Positions 33,040-42,560 of a DNA stretch of 64,000 nt are shown here, piece after piece. A program made the translations under genes and the position numbers. Position 1 is the stretch's first letter; every line of letters starts with the position of its first letter. Origin of the DNA: a virus. Below the pieces are notes generated by a model. That model saw only the letters and a program-made list of their open reading frames with translations, was not told the origin of the DNA and searched no databases. Location of the stretch: the IMG/VR virus record IMGVR_UViG_3300023179_006134, positions 1 through 64,000 of that record; one strand, written 5' to 3'.

Positions 33040-35162
33040 TATGTAACATTCCGAATAACGACTTTTGCATCTCCTGTACTTCCACCTTGTTGAGTGGATA
33101 CTACAGTCACAGAACCATCAGTATATCCACTTCCTCCACCTCCTCCACTACTATTTGTTCCACCATTACCACCAGTGGCACCAGAACCACCATTTCCACC
33201 ACCAAGCACTGTTTCTATAGAGAAATACCCACATTCATAAGGAATACTATAGGTATCATCATAATAAACTGAAAAATCTTCATATCCTGTTACACGGAAA
33301 ATAAATTCCCTAGCAAATGTTGGGAGTCCATTATCGTTTCTTTGGAAAAATAATTCCCAGATATTACTACTTTGTTGAATCAGAGAACTTACTGAGATTC
33401 CACCCGAAACTGTAGCACCTCCTGCTGCCAGTGAACCAACTGATATAACACTACCATTAGTGGGAGATTTAACCCTATCTATATAAATGCTATAAGATCT
33501 ATAGTTGATATTTGGAAAATTTCTTTGAATGGTAAAATATCCACTAACCTCTCCAGGATACGGAGAGGGTGGTTGTCTTACTTGATTCCAACTAACATTG
33601 GCAGTTGCCCCATCTGGTGAAGTATTGACAGTCACAACACCTGTGTCATATGTAACATTTCTAGTTTCGATTCTGTACCCACTATCACCACCAGTATCAT
33701 AACAAGTTCGTGAGACATAAGGACCTTGTTGAGTAAATTGTGCTTGACCCTTTCCCGCAGTTTGACGAATGTCATAACCAGACTTAAATCCTCTGGTAAT
33801 AGATGCAGAATTAGAGACTAATGTTCCATTTCCAAGATATATTTTACTTATACCAACATCAGAACACGGAGATTTTCCTTGAGATAACCAATAGTTTCCT
33901 TTAGGACAAGGTATTGTTCTTCCTCCTGTTTGTCCTGTTGCTTTTGTATCTGGACTAATTGGTGTTAAATTTGATGCAGATCCGAAAATGCCATTAGGGG
34001 GCAAAGTTCCTGCAGAAACAAATGATCCACCAGAACCAGCACCTCTGCCCCCCCCAGATGCCCCGACAACATTAATTCCACCACCAGCACCACCATTGCC
34101 CCCAGACGCAGCATCACCACCTCTGCCCACAACCGCAATCAAAGAACCTTTACGATAAATGAAGGGGCATTTATTTACAATATCTAATCCTGCAATCGTA
34201 TATTCTTCATTCTTTTTCATAGTAAATCTAATTCTAGAATATCCTCCTTGACCTCCGGTATATGACCCCGAATTTTGCCCCGCACCACCATAAATATCCA
34301 TTTCTAAATTGATATCTGACTCCGGAGCATATAAAGATATTAAACTTGTTCCACTAGTATTATATTGTGAAAGAATTGTCAATTCTCCCTGATTTAATAA
34401 ATCGTGTGAACTTAATTCTGCAGTCGATGATGTTGTATCATATTTTTCAATATTAATAAGTCTTCTTAATGGTATAACTCCAAAATCAACAACATTAGAA
34501 TATAACGGAGAATTAGATGCAATAGAATTGATGATTCTTACCTGTACTGTACTTACTCCAACTTGAGAAGAAGAAATATTTAAATTTGGTGTATTGGATC
34601 CACTTACTGTTGAACTATCAGTAAGATCAGCACCATTCAACGACCACTGATAGGAAACAGTTCCTTGAGAAGTATCAGAAGATGATGCAACAACATTAAA
34701 AACAGCATTTACATTTTCTACGGCAGTTGCTTCTATTGGTTGAGTTGTAATACTTAATACTGGAAATACTGTTAATATTCCAACATTTGAACTGAATGGT
34801 TCATTAATTGCATTACCAGTAGACCTTGCAGTACCGGCAGTAATAGGTGCTTGTCCATATGCAGATGGAACATAATCTGCTACTACATATATTTGACGAT
34901 TATGATCAGTTGGTGTAATTAAATTTGATAAAGTTAAAGTAGTTGTTGCTGCTCCTGTAACATATGTTCCATTAGAAATTGCTCCATTTTGATCGTACCA
35001 CTGATATGAGATACTTCCAGTTCCAGATGCTGTTGCAATCCCAGTAAAAGTTGCAGTTCCTCCTCCGGTTGATCCAATAATAACACCAGTAGATGCAACA
35101 CCAACAGGATTTTGAGTAAATGATAAAATAGGTCCGTTTAGATCTAAAGTTGTTTGTTTCAT
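33039..35162 (-). CDS. Glycine-rich adhesin with two Ig-like domains
   Basis: This 707-residue protein has two Ig-like domains: SISYQWYDQNGAI near residues 48-60 and TVSYQWSLNGADL near 168-180. A unique middle region follows. Glycine-rich tracts occur at about 345-385 (GRGGDAASGGNGGAGGG; GASGGGRGAGSGG) and again near 655-690 (GGGNGGSGATGGNGG; SSGGGGGSGY). Polyglycine stretches of this kind occur in receptor-binding tips such as the S16-type gp38 adhesin, where they pack as polyglycine II helices; the likeness here is only in composition. A middle domain with FFQRNDNGLPTFAREFIFRVTGY may be a beta-sandwich. It is probably a receptor-binding or decoration fibre. Confidence 0.72.
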   Translation of the reverse strand: MKQTTLDLNGPILSFTQNPVGVASTGVIIGSTGGGTATFTGIATASGTGSISYQWYDQNGAISNGTYVTGAATTTLTLSNLITPTDHNRQIYVVADYVPSAYGQAPITAGTARSTGNAINEPFSSNVGILTVFPVLSITTQPIEATAVENVNAVFNVVASSSDTSQGTVSYQWSLNGADLTDSSTVSGSNTPNLNISSSQVGVSTVQVRIINSIASNSPLYSNVVDFGVIPLRRLINIEKYDTTSSTAELSSHDLLNQGELTILSQYNTSGTSLISLYAPESDINLEMDIYGGAGQNSGSYTGGQGGYSRIRFTMKKNEEYTIAGLDIVNKCPFIYRKGSLIAVVGRGGDAASGGNGGAGGGINVVGASGGGRGAGSGGSFVSAGTLPPNGIFGSASNLTPISPDTKATGQTGGRTIPCPKGNYWLSQGKSPCSDVGISKIYLGNGTLVSNSASITRGFKSGYDIRQTAGKGQAQFTQQGPYVSRTCYDTGGDSGYRIETRNVTYDTGVVTVNTSPDGATANVSWNQVRQPPSPYPGEVSGYFTIQRNFPNINYRSYSIYIDRVKSPTNGSVISVGSLAAGGATVSGGISVSSLIQQSSNIWELFFQRNDNGLPTFAREFIFRVTGYEDFSVYYDDTYSIPYECGYFSIETVLGGGNGGSGATGGNGGTNSSGGGGGSGYTDGSVTVVSTQQGGSTGDAKVVIRNVT

Positions 35163-35173
35163 TTTACTTTGTT

Positions 35174-38100
35174 TTAGTTAGCAAAGTTTTGACCGACAAC
35201 CACTCCATAAAGTCCTACACTGGTAATATTACTACCATCAAAAGTTTTAAATGTATAAATGTCAGAACGACTTGCTGTTGGAGTTACAATCGGAAGAACA
35301 CCACCACCAGGCCAATAAACAGGAATTGCAGTTCCGACAGAATTCCTAAACGTATCAATACCAACAGTGCGACTTCCCGTAGAATCCTGATCTATTTTAA
35401 TCGTAAATTCAGTGGATGCAGAGGGAGGATTGAGTAGATTAAACTGATCAATATTACTTGTTGCAGTACAAATAAATGACTGTGCCTTGGAAAGGTCTAT
35501 TGTTACCTGATTTGCAACAACCGATAAGTACTCTACATTTTCACTATAAGTCTTAAATCTTGTGTGACCTTCAATATCAAGTTTTGCTCTCGGTGACGTG
35601 GTTCCGATTCCGACAGAAGTAGAGTTTGTTGTAATTATGGTTCCACCAGTACCAACATTTAATGTTGTTGTAGTAATAATACCCGCACGAATATTACTTG
35701 ATGAACCATCTAATCGGAATGATGTAGAGGTCAACATTCCACCAACAACCACATTACCTGTAGTAACCAATCCAATAAATGTAGAAGTACCATTCACATA
35801 AAGTGAAGTTGATGAAGTTCCAATTGCACCAAGTTCTAAATTAAACCTTGGAACAGAAGTACCAATACCAACATTATTCAGTGCAGTGTTGTATATTCCT
35901 CCGGTAATATTAGTCCACCCTGCAGCAGAGATATTTACATTTGACAATAAACTTCCATCACCAGAGAAATAAGATGCAGTAATTGTTCCACCAATATTTG
36001 TATTTCCATTTACATTCAACTTAAAGGTATTTGCAGTCGTTCCAATTCCAACACCACCAGTTGCATTCACAGAGAAGAGTGAAGATCCTGCACCGATTAC
36101 AAGTCTAGAAGTTCCTGCACTGGTAGTTGCAATTCCGACACGATCAAAAATCATATGATTTTCGGTTTCAGAAATGCTTATATTTCCAAAACGATACCAA
36201 TCATTTTCTAAAGTATAAATCCAACCAACATATCCACCCCGATTTGGATCTGTATAGTATGCGATATCTCCAGGGTTTCCTGAAACTGTTGGTTGTGTGA
36301 CTCCAACAGTATATTTACGTGATACTGTTGCATCTCCTTGAAGGAAAATACTATTTGCCTCAATTCCATCAGGTGCATTTGAGGTAATCTTTTGATTAAA
36401 AATTACCGGACCATCAAATTCAGAGATGAGTTTTCCGTCTGTTCCACCTTCAACACGAATTGAACGAGAAACTGAAATTTCAAGAGGAGTCAGAGCATCA
36501 AATCCAATACTCACTGCAGATAAAATATCCTCTCCGGTCACAGTCGGAATCGGAGAGTCAAAAACCTGTTCTTGTCCTGTTGCAGAGTTTACTTTCTTAT
36601 TTCCCACATAAAATGCACCACGATCATTCATTCCTGTGAAGACAACCAGACCACCATCCACTTTGGTGGATTGAGAGAGTATTTCCTCTTGATCTGATAA
36701 AACTCTATCTTGACGATCTGGAAATGCCGTGGAATAGTTTCCTGGACCAAATCCAACATACTCAAAGGTATGTCCCGATGCACGAATAATAGAGTGTCTT
36801 CTTAATTCAATCGGACGAAGTTTGATTCTACGAACAACAGAACCATTATCGTGAGTAGATGCATTCGTTCCATAAACTCCTCTAAAAACATAAACAGGGT
36901 TTCCTGTGACTGTTGTTTTGATTCTCATTATTTCAGAATCAATCAGCAAATAATCTCCAATATTTAAGTCTAAACTGGTGATATTTTGTATATTAAAGTT
37001 ATCAACCGTTGCAGTGTTGATTGCAGAAGAAAGAGTTGTTGTAATTCCTGCATATTGTGGTTCTAATCTTCCGGCAATATTCTCATCTTCTGTAGTAACT
37101 GTTCCTCCTTGTGATCCAAATGCCTTAATATAGATTGTTTTTGTTCCTGTTGTGGCCGGAGATGTAGTTCCGATTCCAACAAAGGTTTCGAATTGAACCA
37201 GACTATTGACTTTTTTAACCAGAAAATCTGAATTAAAGAGAGAAGAGTTTGCTCCACCAATGGTAATTTTATTTCCGACCGATAATCCGTGATTTTGAAT
37301 CGTAGTAATCGTTGAGATTCCAGTTGTGTTATCATAAGTAAGTGTAGTAATATCAATTGATTTTCCTGCATTAATTGCTCGGGAATATGCAGTTACAGTA
37401 ACTCCAATTCCAGTCGTAGAGGCATTTCCAACTGCTGATGCAGATTCGACCTGAAGTTGTTTTATATTTCCGGTTGCAATACCAGTGATTTTATAGACAG
37501 TATTATAACCATTCAGAGTAGCAGGAACAACTCCGGCAACCGTGAGACATTCTCCAATATGATTATAAACACCGGTTACAGTCACATATCCTTGCACGAA
37601 TCCAGATGTTGTTGCGACTCCAACCACCGCAAGAGTATTTCCGATTCCATATGCAGAACCACCATCAATAATCTTAACCGCAGTAATGGATCCAGATGCA
37701 TTTACAGTGATTCTTGCAGTTGCATTTGCTCCTGTGGTCGATCCTGCAAATCCAACCAATCTTGCATTATAAAGATTTTCAACTCCACCAGATCCTACAC
37801 CATAAGCAAGACCGGCACTTGTAATACCAACAGATGTAATCGGATTAAATCCGTGATCGATTGCAGTATGAAATGTATGTGCAATTCCAGTACTGGAAGA
37901 TACAATATCTGTAAGTCCAACTCCTACACCAAAATCAATCAGACCTTTACTTAAACTTTCTTTTGTAATGCTACTTTGTGGATCATCAACAACAACCTGA
38001 CCGATTGGATTTGAGAGAGCAAATGATGTTGCTGCCTTTGGATCCGAAACTGGATTATCACGATTCAGTTGTGGATATAGATTTTGAATAGGTTGAGAGA

Positions 38101-41038
38101 ATCGTAATCCCGTAAAAGGAGCAACAGATGGACTATTCGATGCATTTACAACTAATAAGTGATATACACCATCCTGTTCTCCGGGAATATAAGGTTCAAT
38201 TTGTTGAGCTCTATAAACAATCAAAGTTTCTCTATATTGTTTGCGAACAAATCTTGGAAGTGATGTTGTTCGAGTCGAAACATTATTCACAAAGGTTCCT
38301 GGATTTGTGGTTAGACCTACAGTAAACTGTTTGAGACTTGAGATTCCAACGACACTATAACCAAAATTAAATCCAGAGTTGACTGTTCCGGCAGTATTTG
38401 CAGAACTTACAACATTTAGAATACTTACCTGACTTCCAATAGACAATTCGTGAGGAAGTTCTGTATCAAAATATGCATATGTTCCATCCCAACTTGCATT
38501 CGAAATAATACGAAAGTTTCTTATCTCATTTTCGTTTGAGATTGAGACCGTTGTTGGACTAAATGCCTTGGCAACTTCTGCGTCTGATGAACCAATTGTA
38601 GTGGAGGATTCTTGAATAATAAATCCGTCCAGTGGTGGTCTTGCAGATGTAACACCAGCAGATGCAGGAATTACATAACGAAGTCTATAAATTGTATCCA
38701 GAACACTTCTTGGATCAACTTTACGATAGAGATATGTTCTGGGTGTGGATGCTCCAAGAGCAGTAGTTCCCAATGAAACAATCGTAGAGTAAATACTGTT
38801 TTGTGTAGATGCAGCAGAAACATTTATATACCAGTTATTTTGAGAAGTATCATACTGAATCGGATGTCCAAAACTACCAGGAGTTTTATCAACAACTCGA
38901 CTTTCGATTGTAAGAATTCCACCCTTATTATTTACTGAAATTGGTGTATCATTAATTGCATCATTTGGTGTTTTTGCAAGTTTAATTTGTGTAGTAGATG
39001 TTATTCCGGTTCCAGAAGTAATCGCATAATAAGTTATATTTGAAATAATTCCATCGGGAAGATTTCCAGTAAAACTTTTTACACGAACCGATTCTCCTTC
39101 AATAAAAGTATGAGGTTGTGTGAGTGTAAAGACATTTGAGGTAATACTGCTCACACCCGCAATAGACTGTGCAACCTGAAAGGATTTGATTGCGATTGTT
39201 TCATTTGCAGTTCCTTGAGTGTCTGGCATTACAATATTTGCCGAATACTCTTGAGACGATCCAGAATTCGAAATTAATACGTTCAGAGTATCATCTGTTT
39301 TTGCACCGACTCGATATCCCTGAAGAACATTTTGTGGTGGAGTTGAGGCATTTGTTTCATTATAAAGATATAGACGACTTGTGCTTGCAACTCCAACAGT
39401 TTTTGCAACATCAATTCCAATAAACTCAATCGTTCCTTCGAGAGTTTCAATTTCTCTTGGTGGAATTACGTGAGTAATATACCCTACATCATCTCTTGGG
39501 AATGCATTTCTCTTGAATCCAGTTGCAAGAAGTGACTTTGATCCAAAGTTGGAGTTGGAGTTATTAATTGATTGATCTCCACCACTTTCTGCATTAAAGT
39601 GCGAATGAAATCCAATTGCAAAAATAGATACGTTTTGAATATATGCATCATTAATGGTTCGAATATGAAAACTCTCATATGCCGGTTTATAAACTGCTCT
39701 TGAATTGATACTTAAATTCTCATTTCCAGGAACAGTGCTGTCCGTATATTGTCCGGTGGTTGTATTATAAAGAACGAATGCACGATCATCTTTTTGTAGA
39801 CTGATTCCTGTAAATTGTGCAAGAACCATCGACTTAAATCCTGTTGCCTTATCACCATCCGACAAAACTCCACACATTCCATAAACAGAACGCAAGGAAA
39901 CATTAAAAATATATGGAGATGCAGAGGCAACAGTATCAGTTTTGAGAGATAAAGATGCTCCTGTGACCGAAGGAAGAGCATTTATTGGTGCATTTTGAAC
40001 CTGATAGGTAATCTGATTTGTTGCAGGAACACTTGTAACAACAAATTCTCCATTATAATCGTTATCTGATACATTATTAATTCGGAATGCGGTATCAACA
40101 TCCAATCCGGTTATAGATTCTAATGTTGCAGTAATGGTTGTGGTCGGAGTGATACCATTTCCAGCACGAATACTTGTAATTCCAATATTACCTCCTGTTG
40201 GTCCCACAATACGATACTCACCAATTTTTGGTTGAATATCAAGACCCGAAGAAGGATAATCTGGTTGAATTTGACGACCTGATGCTTGCCCATATGCAAG
40301 ACCAACCTTCTCATAATACATTTCTAGATCTGTGCGATCTGTAGAGTAAGTTTGGAAAGCATCAGAAATACTTACATCATTTACACCATCTGCATACTCA
40401 AAGCACGAAAGTTTATGATGTGAAAAATTCGGAACAAATAAATTGTCCGTATAATCTGTGTAACACTGTCCATTTGGATCTGCATCAAATAGTGAGAACT
40501 GCCAAAAATAACAAGTACCAGTCACACGAAAGATACAAGACCTTTCAATATTATCATTTGTTGGATTCGGAACATATTTGGGACGGATTTTTGTTTTTCT
40601 TAAATCCAGTCCAACAAGTGAAGTACCACGAGGTATGATTACTCCACCGTGAATACTATTCAGTTTATAGAGTTGATTGTCGGGAGAAGATAAATCAAAG
40701 GTCGTTGTTAAATCAAAAGGTGGAAAATCATTAGAGGTTTCTCCACCACGAAGTCTGTAATTATTTGCACCATCTGGAATCCAACCAGGACGATTATCAA
40801 CAATATGATCTCCAGGATAAACAAGAATCGTAGTCTTATCAAATCTATCATTATCCAGACCAATCTGATATGAGAATCTTGCAGATTCAATCAGTGCTCT
40901 TTGAATTGTTTTAAATGGACGTGTTAAACTATTTCCTTGATTTTCAATATTATCAGTCGAGTCAAGGCTACTAGGGTCAACATATAAAATTGTACCACGT
41001 ACTGACTTAAGAAAATTATCTAATCTGGAGAGACCCAT
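35174..41038 (-). CDS. Giant baseplate/tail-fibre protein with beta-helix start (gp10-like position)
   Basis: This 1954-residue protein begins SRLDNFLKSVRGTILYVDPSS, a conserved-looking start that I recall from large structural proteins of T4-like cyanophages. Residues about 20-560 look like a pectate-lyase-type beta helix (ILVYPGDHIVDNRPGWIPDG; HGGVIIPRGTSLVGLDLRKT). A mid-region near 1410-1480 (ASGHTFEYVGFG ... DGGLVVFTGM) is shared with the 526-residue protein. Repeats of the VGIGTS/LNVGTGGTI type run from about 1650, and a C-terminal beta domain (FTIKIDQDSTGSRTVGI) is shared with the 316-residue fibre. A baseplate wedge, pin or fibre-hub role is likely; I cannot fix which T4 protein it equals. 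Confidence 0.72.
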   Translation of the reverse strand: MGLSRLDNFLKSVRGTILYVDPSSLDSTDNIENQGNSLTRPFKTIQRALIESARFSYQIGLDNDRFDKTTILVYPGDHIVDNRPGWIPDGANNYRLRGGETSNDFPPFDLTTTFDLSSPDNQLYKLNSIHGGVIIPRGTSLVGLDLRKTKIRPKYVPNPTNDNIERSCIFRVTGTCYFWQFSLFDADPNGQCYTDYTDNLFVPNFSHHKLSCFEYADGVNDVSISDAFQTYSTDRTDLEMYYEKVGLAYGQASGRQIQPDYPSSGLDIQPKIGEYRIVGPTGGNIGITSIRAGNGITPTTTITATLESITGLDVDTAFRINNVSDNDYNGEFVVTSVPATNQITYQVQNAPINALPSVTGASLSLKTDTVASASPYIFNVSLRSVYGMCGVLSDGDKATGFKSMVLAQFTGISLQKDDRAFVLYNTTTGQYTDSTVPGNENLSINSRAVYKPAYESFHIRTINDAYIQNVSIFAIGFHSHFNAESGGDQSINNSNSNFGSKSLLATGFKRNAFPRDDVGYITHVIPPREIETLEGTIEFIGIDVAKTVGVASTSRLYLYNETNASTPPQNVLQGYRVGAKTDDTLNVLISNSGSSQEYSANIVMPDTQGTANETIAIKSFQVAQSIAGVSSITSNVFTLTQPHTFIEGESVRVKSFTGNLPDGIISNITYYAITSGTGITSTTQIKLAKTPNDAINDTPISVNNKGGILTIESRVVDKTPGSFGHPIQYDTSQNNWYINVSAASTQNSIYSTIVSLGTTALGASTPRTYLYRKVDPRSVLDTIYRLRYVIPASAGVTSARPPLDGFIIQESSTTIGSSDAEVAKAFSPTTVSISNENEIRNFRIISNASWDGTYAYFDTELPHELSIGSQVSILNVVSSANTAGTVNSGFNFGYSVVGISSLKQFTVGLTTNPGTFVNNVSTRTTSLPRFVRKQYRETLIVYRAQQIEPYIPGEQDGVYHLLVVNASNSPSVAPFTGLRFSQPIQNLYPQLNRDNPVSDPKAATSFALSNPIGQVVVDDPQSSITKESLSKGLIDFGVGVGLTDIVSSSTGIAHTFHTAIDHGFNPITSVGITSAGLAYGVGSGGVENLYNARLVGFAGSTTGANATARITVNASGSITAVKIIDGGSAYGIGNTLAVVGVATTSGFVQGYVTVTGVYNHIGECLTVAGVVPATLNGYNTVYKITGIATGNIKQLQVESASAVGNASTTGIGVTVTAYSRAINAGKSIDITTLTYDNTTGISTITTIQNHGLSVGNKITIGGANSSLFNSDFLVKKVNSLVQFETFVGIGTTSPATTGTKTIYIKAFGSQGGTVTTEDENIAGRLEPQYAGITTTLSSAINTATVDNFNIQNITSLDLNIGDYLLIDSEIMRIKTTVTGNPVYVFRGVYGTNASTHDNGSVVRRIKLRPIELRRHSIIRASGHTFEYVGFGPGNYSTAFPDRQDRVLSDQEEILSQSTKVDGGLVVFTGMNDRGAFYVGNKKVNSATGQEQVFDSPIPTVTGEDILSAVSIGFDALTPLEISVSRSIRVEGGTDGKLISEFDGPVIFNQKITSNAPDGIEANSIFLQGDATVSRKYTVGVTQPTVSGNPGDIAYYTDPNRGGYVGWIYTLENDWYRFGNISISETENHMIFDRVGIATTSAGTSRLVIGAGSSLFSVNATGGVGIGTTANTFKLNVNGNTNIGGTITASYFSGDGSLLSNVNISAAGWTNITGGIYNTALNNVGIGTSVPRFNLELGAIGTSSTSLYVNGTSTFIGLVTTGNVVVGGMLTSTSFRLDGSSSNIRAGIITTTTLNVGTGGTIITTNSTSVGIGTTSPRAKLDIEGHTRFKTYSENVEYLSVVANQVTIDLSKAQSFICTATSNIDQFNLLNPPSASTEFTIKIDQDSTGSRTVGIDTFRNSVGTAIPVYWPGGGVLPIVTPTASRSDIYTFKTFDGSNITSVGLYGVVVGQNFAN

Positions 41039-41069
41039 TTTTTTATTACTTATAGTTTCCGTTATAAGT

Positions 41070-41077
41070 TATTTATC
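41070..41077 (-). promoter_or_regulatory. Late-promoter box GATAAATA
   Basis: It lies 32 bases before the ATG of the 1954-residue gene, just after the terminator at 41085-41108. Confidence 0.5.
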
Positions 41078-41084
41078 ATACGAC

Positions 41085-41108
41085 AAAACCTCCGGTGAAG
41101 GAGGTTTT
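41085..41108. terminator. Terminator hairpin closing the small-gene island
   Basis: AAAACCTCC and GGAGGTTTT form a 9-bp stem around GGTGAA; it can act on either strand. On the minus strand it lies 147 bases past the last of the three small genes and before the late box of the next gene. A 146-base stretch at 41109-41254 holds no gene that I can see. Confidence 0.75.
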
Positions 41109-41254
41109 GGATTTACAAAAGTAAAGTTTAATATCTGGATATTTTAATAATAAGAGCACATATCATTACAGAATAACTTAGAAGAAATGCGTGAAAATAA
41201 TCCACGAGTAAAAATTCTTGTTTACTCTTTTATGTATGATTTTTATGAGTAATA

Positions 41255-41425
41255 TTACTCACTTTGTTTTGATTTACTGATAAGATATTCAACAGTATTT
41301 ACAACGTCATTCATCGCATCACGGAGATTTAAACTTTGCCCCGATTCCATATCAAAAGTGGATGGGTCTGTAAGTGTCCATCTCCACTGATTCATATCTT
41401 GATTATACCAGAGATTTATGATCAT
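41255..41425 (-). CDS. Small protein, 56 residues
   Basis: It starts MIINLWYNQDMNQWRWTLTD and continues with a helix ending DAMNDVVNTVEYLISKSKQSE. The frame is intact, acidic, and has four tryptophan/tyrosine residues in the first 15, like small conserved proteins of cyanophages. It overlaps the upstream 55-residue gene by 23 bases. The function is unknown; expression is probably early because of the sigma-70 promoter upstream of this island. Confidence 0.65.
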   Translation of the reverse strand: MIINLWYNQDMNQWRWTLTDPSTFDMESGQSLNLRDAMNDVVNTVEYLISKSKQSE

Positions 41426-41570
41426 TCTTACAGTATTCCAAGTTAACCCAATTCAGAAGAGCATTTATTTCTGTTTTCTTTTTTTCAGTAAAATCATTAC
41501 CTTTACTGAATAAGTAGAAATCTAGTGCTTCGATAGCAAGTTGTCTGTCTTTTTGTGATAGTAATGACAT
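41403..41570 (-). CDS. Small protein, 55 residues
   Basis: The protein is helical (LSQKDRQLAIEALDFYLF, then TEKKKTEINALLNWVN). It lies 11 bases after the stop of the 62-residue gene, in the same direction, and its 3' end overlaps the next gene by 23 bases in another frame. I recognise no family. The arrangement as a three-gene string suggests a common function in takeover of the host. Confidence 0.62.
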   Translation of the reverse strand: MSLLSQKDRQLAIEALDFYLFSKGNDFTEKKKTEINALLNWVNLEYCKNDHKSLV

Positions 41571-41581
41571 TTTATGTTTTA

Positions 41582-41770
41582 TCAGGGGCCTGTATATACT
41601 AATTTATCTTCTTCTAATGTGCTACGAACGTATTGTAATACATTCATAAACTCATCTACAGTATCACAGGACACTTTCCTCTCACTACCTTCGTTAGAAT
41701 ACAAATATACTGTTCTTTTGAGGGTGTCCACAACGCATCTTGTCAGATACTCTTCTTGCATTTGAGTCAT
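41582..41770 (-). CDS. Small protein, 62 residues
   Basis: The product reads TQMQEEYLTRCVVDTLKRTV, then YLYSNEGSERKVSCDTVDEF and a helical end. It is first in the three-gene island; the -10 hexamer lies 16 bases before its ATG. The mixed alpha/beta composition with two cysteines does not match a family that I know. Length and place suggest an early phage protein acting on a host target. Confidence 0.68.
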   Translation of the reverse strand: MTQMQEEYLTRCVVDTLKRTVYLYSNEGSERKVSCDTVDEFMNVLQYVRSTLEEDKLVYTGP

Positions 41771-41785
41771 TTTGATTGCTTATGT

Positions 41786-41814
41786 ATTATAAGGCACTGA
41801 AGAAGTTTTGTCAA
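41786..41814 (-). promoter_or_regulatory. Consensus sigma-70 promoter (TTGACA-N17-TATAAT)
   Basis: On the minus strand both hexamers are perfect and the spacer is exactly 17 bases. It lies just after the stop of the fibre gene at 41820 and before the three small genes. Such a promoter is used by host RNA polymerase without phage factors, which implies early expression. Confidence 0.9.
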
Positions 41815-41819
41815 GGAAT

Positions 41820-42560
41820 TTATTTCAAATTTAACCAATCTTGTCCCGGATAATCTTTGGCAGATGTTCCCTCATATTCAACAATCAATTTTTCCATATC
41901 TTTTCTTTCTGCATAAACAGTAAAATAACAATTTGTTGGTCCACTTTCTCTATTTTTGATTATGATTTGTTGTCCCCAGATTATTTTTTCCACATAAAGT
42001 TCTTGATAAGTTCCATATGGCGTTAAGTTTACACTTATTGACTCTGGATGAATCAAATCTTTCCAATATTTTGGAAGTTCAATTACATTTGTATCTTCCA
42101 ATTTTCCACGAAAATACACTGCAATTTCTGGCCCTTCTAAACTAATATGTCGCAGACGATGTGTTTCTGGTTTGGAGGGATGTGGAATATCAAACGGTTT
42201 TGCAGGAAGTGCTTTTGCAAGATTAATGTCTGAGATTATGTTAACACCAGAAACAGTTAATGATCCAAGAACATTTAAATTTAGATCTATAGCTACACTA
42301 CCATTAAAATATGAAGTCGTTGCATCAACAAAAAATTGTGCAATCGGGCCCGTGCTTCTTTCTAAAGTTACATTTGCAGTGCTCGTGCCATCTAAATGTA
42401 GATAAACATAATCTGATGGAGTACTCAAGAGCACCATTGAGACATCATCTAAATTAAATGTCGGGTCCTCAAATATATTTGTAAAATCATCATTTTGACG
42501 AAATTTATATTGTGCTCCGGGACCCGAAAATGTTCCATAGTTTTGAAATAAAAATGCCAT
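41820..42560 (-). CDS. Fibre protein with HPxKPExxxxxxxSLEGPE domain, copy 2
   Basis: This 246-residue protein has a beta start (FLFQNYGTFSGPGAQYKF). From about residue 125 to 235 a domain runs HPSKPETHRLRHISLEGPEI, then VIELPKYWKDLIHPESISVNLTPYG and NCYFTVYAERKD. The same domain ends the protein upstream. It is frequent in marine phage structural proteins in my memory, but without a named function. The pair is a tandem duplication with separate N-termini. The start overlaps the upstream stop (TAATG). Confidence 0.7.
   Translation of the reverse strand: MAFLFQNYGTFSGPGAQYKFRQNDDFTNIFEDPTFNLDDVSMVLLSTPSDYVYLHLDGTSTANVTLERSTGPIAQFFVDATTSYFNGSVAIDLNLNVLGSLTVSGVNIISDINLAKALPAKPFDIPHPSKPETHRLRHISLEGPEIAVYFRGKLEDTNVIELPKYWKDLIHPESISVNLTPYGTYQELYVEKIIWGQQIIIKNRESGPTNCYFTVYAERKDMEKLIVEYEGTSAKDYPGQDWLNLK

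Noticed and set aside
41109-41254. Further small gene after the early island
   Set aside because: No frame with a start and sensible length on either strand fits; the stretch looks like a leader or trailer before the terminator.
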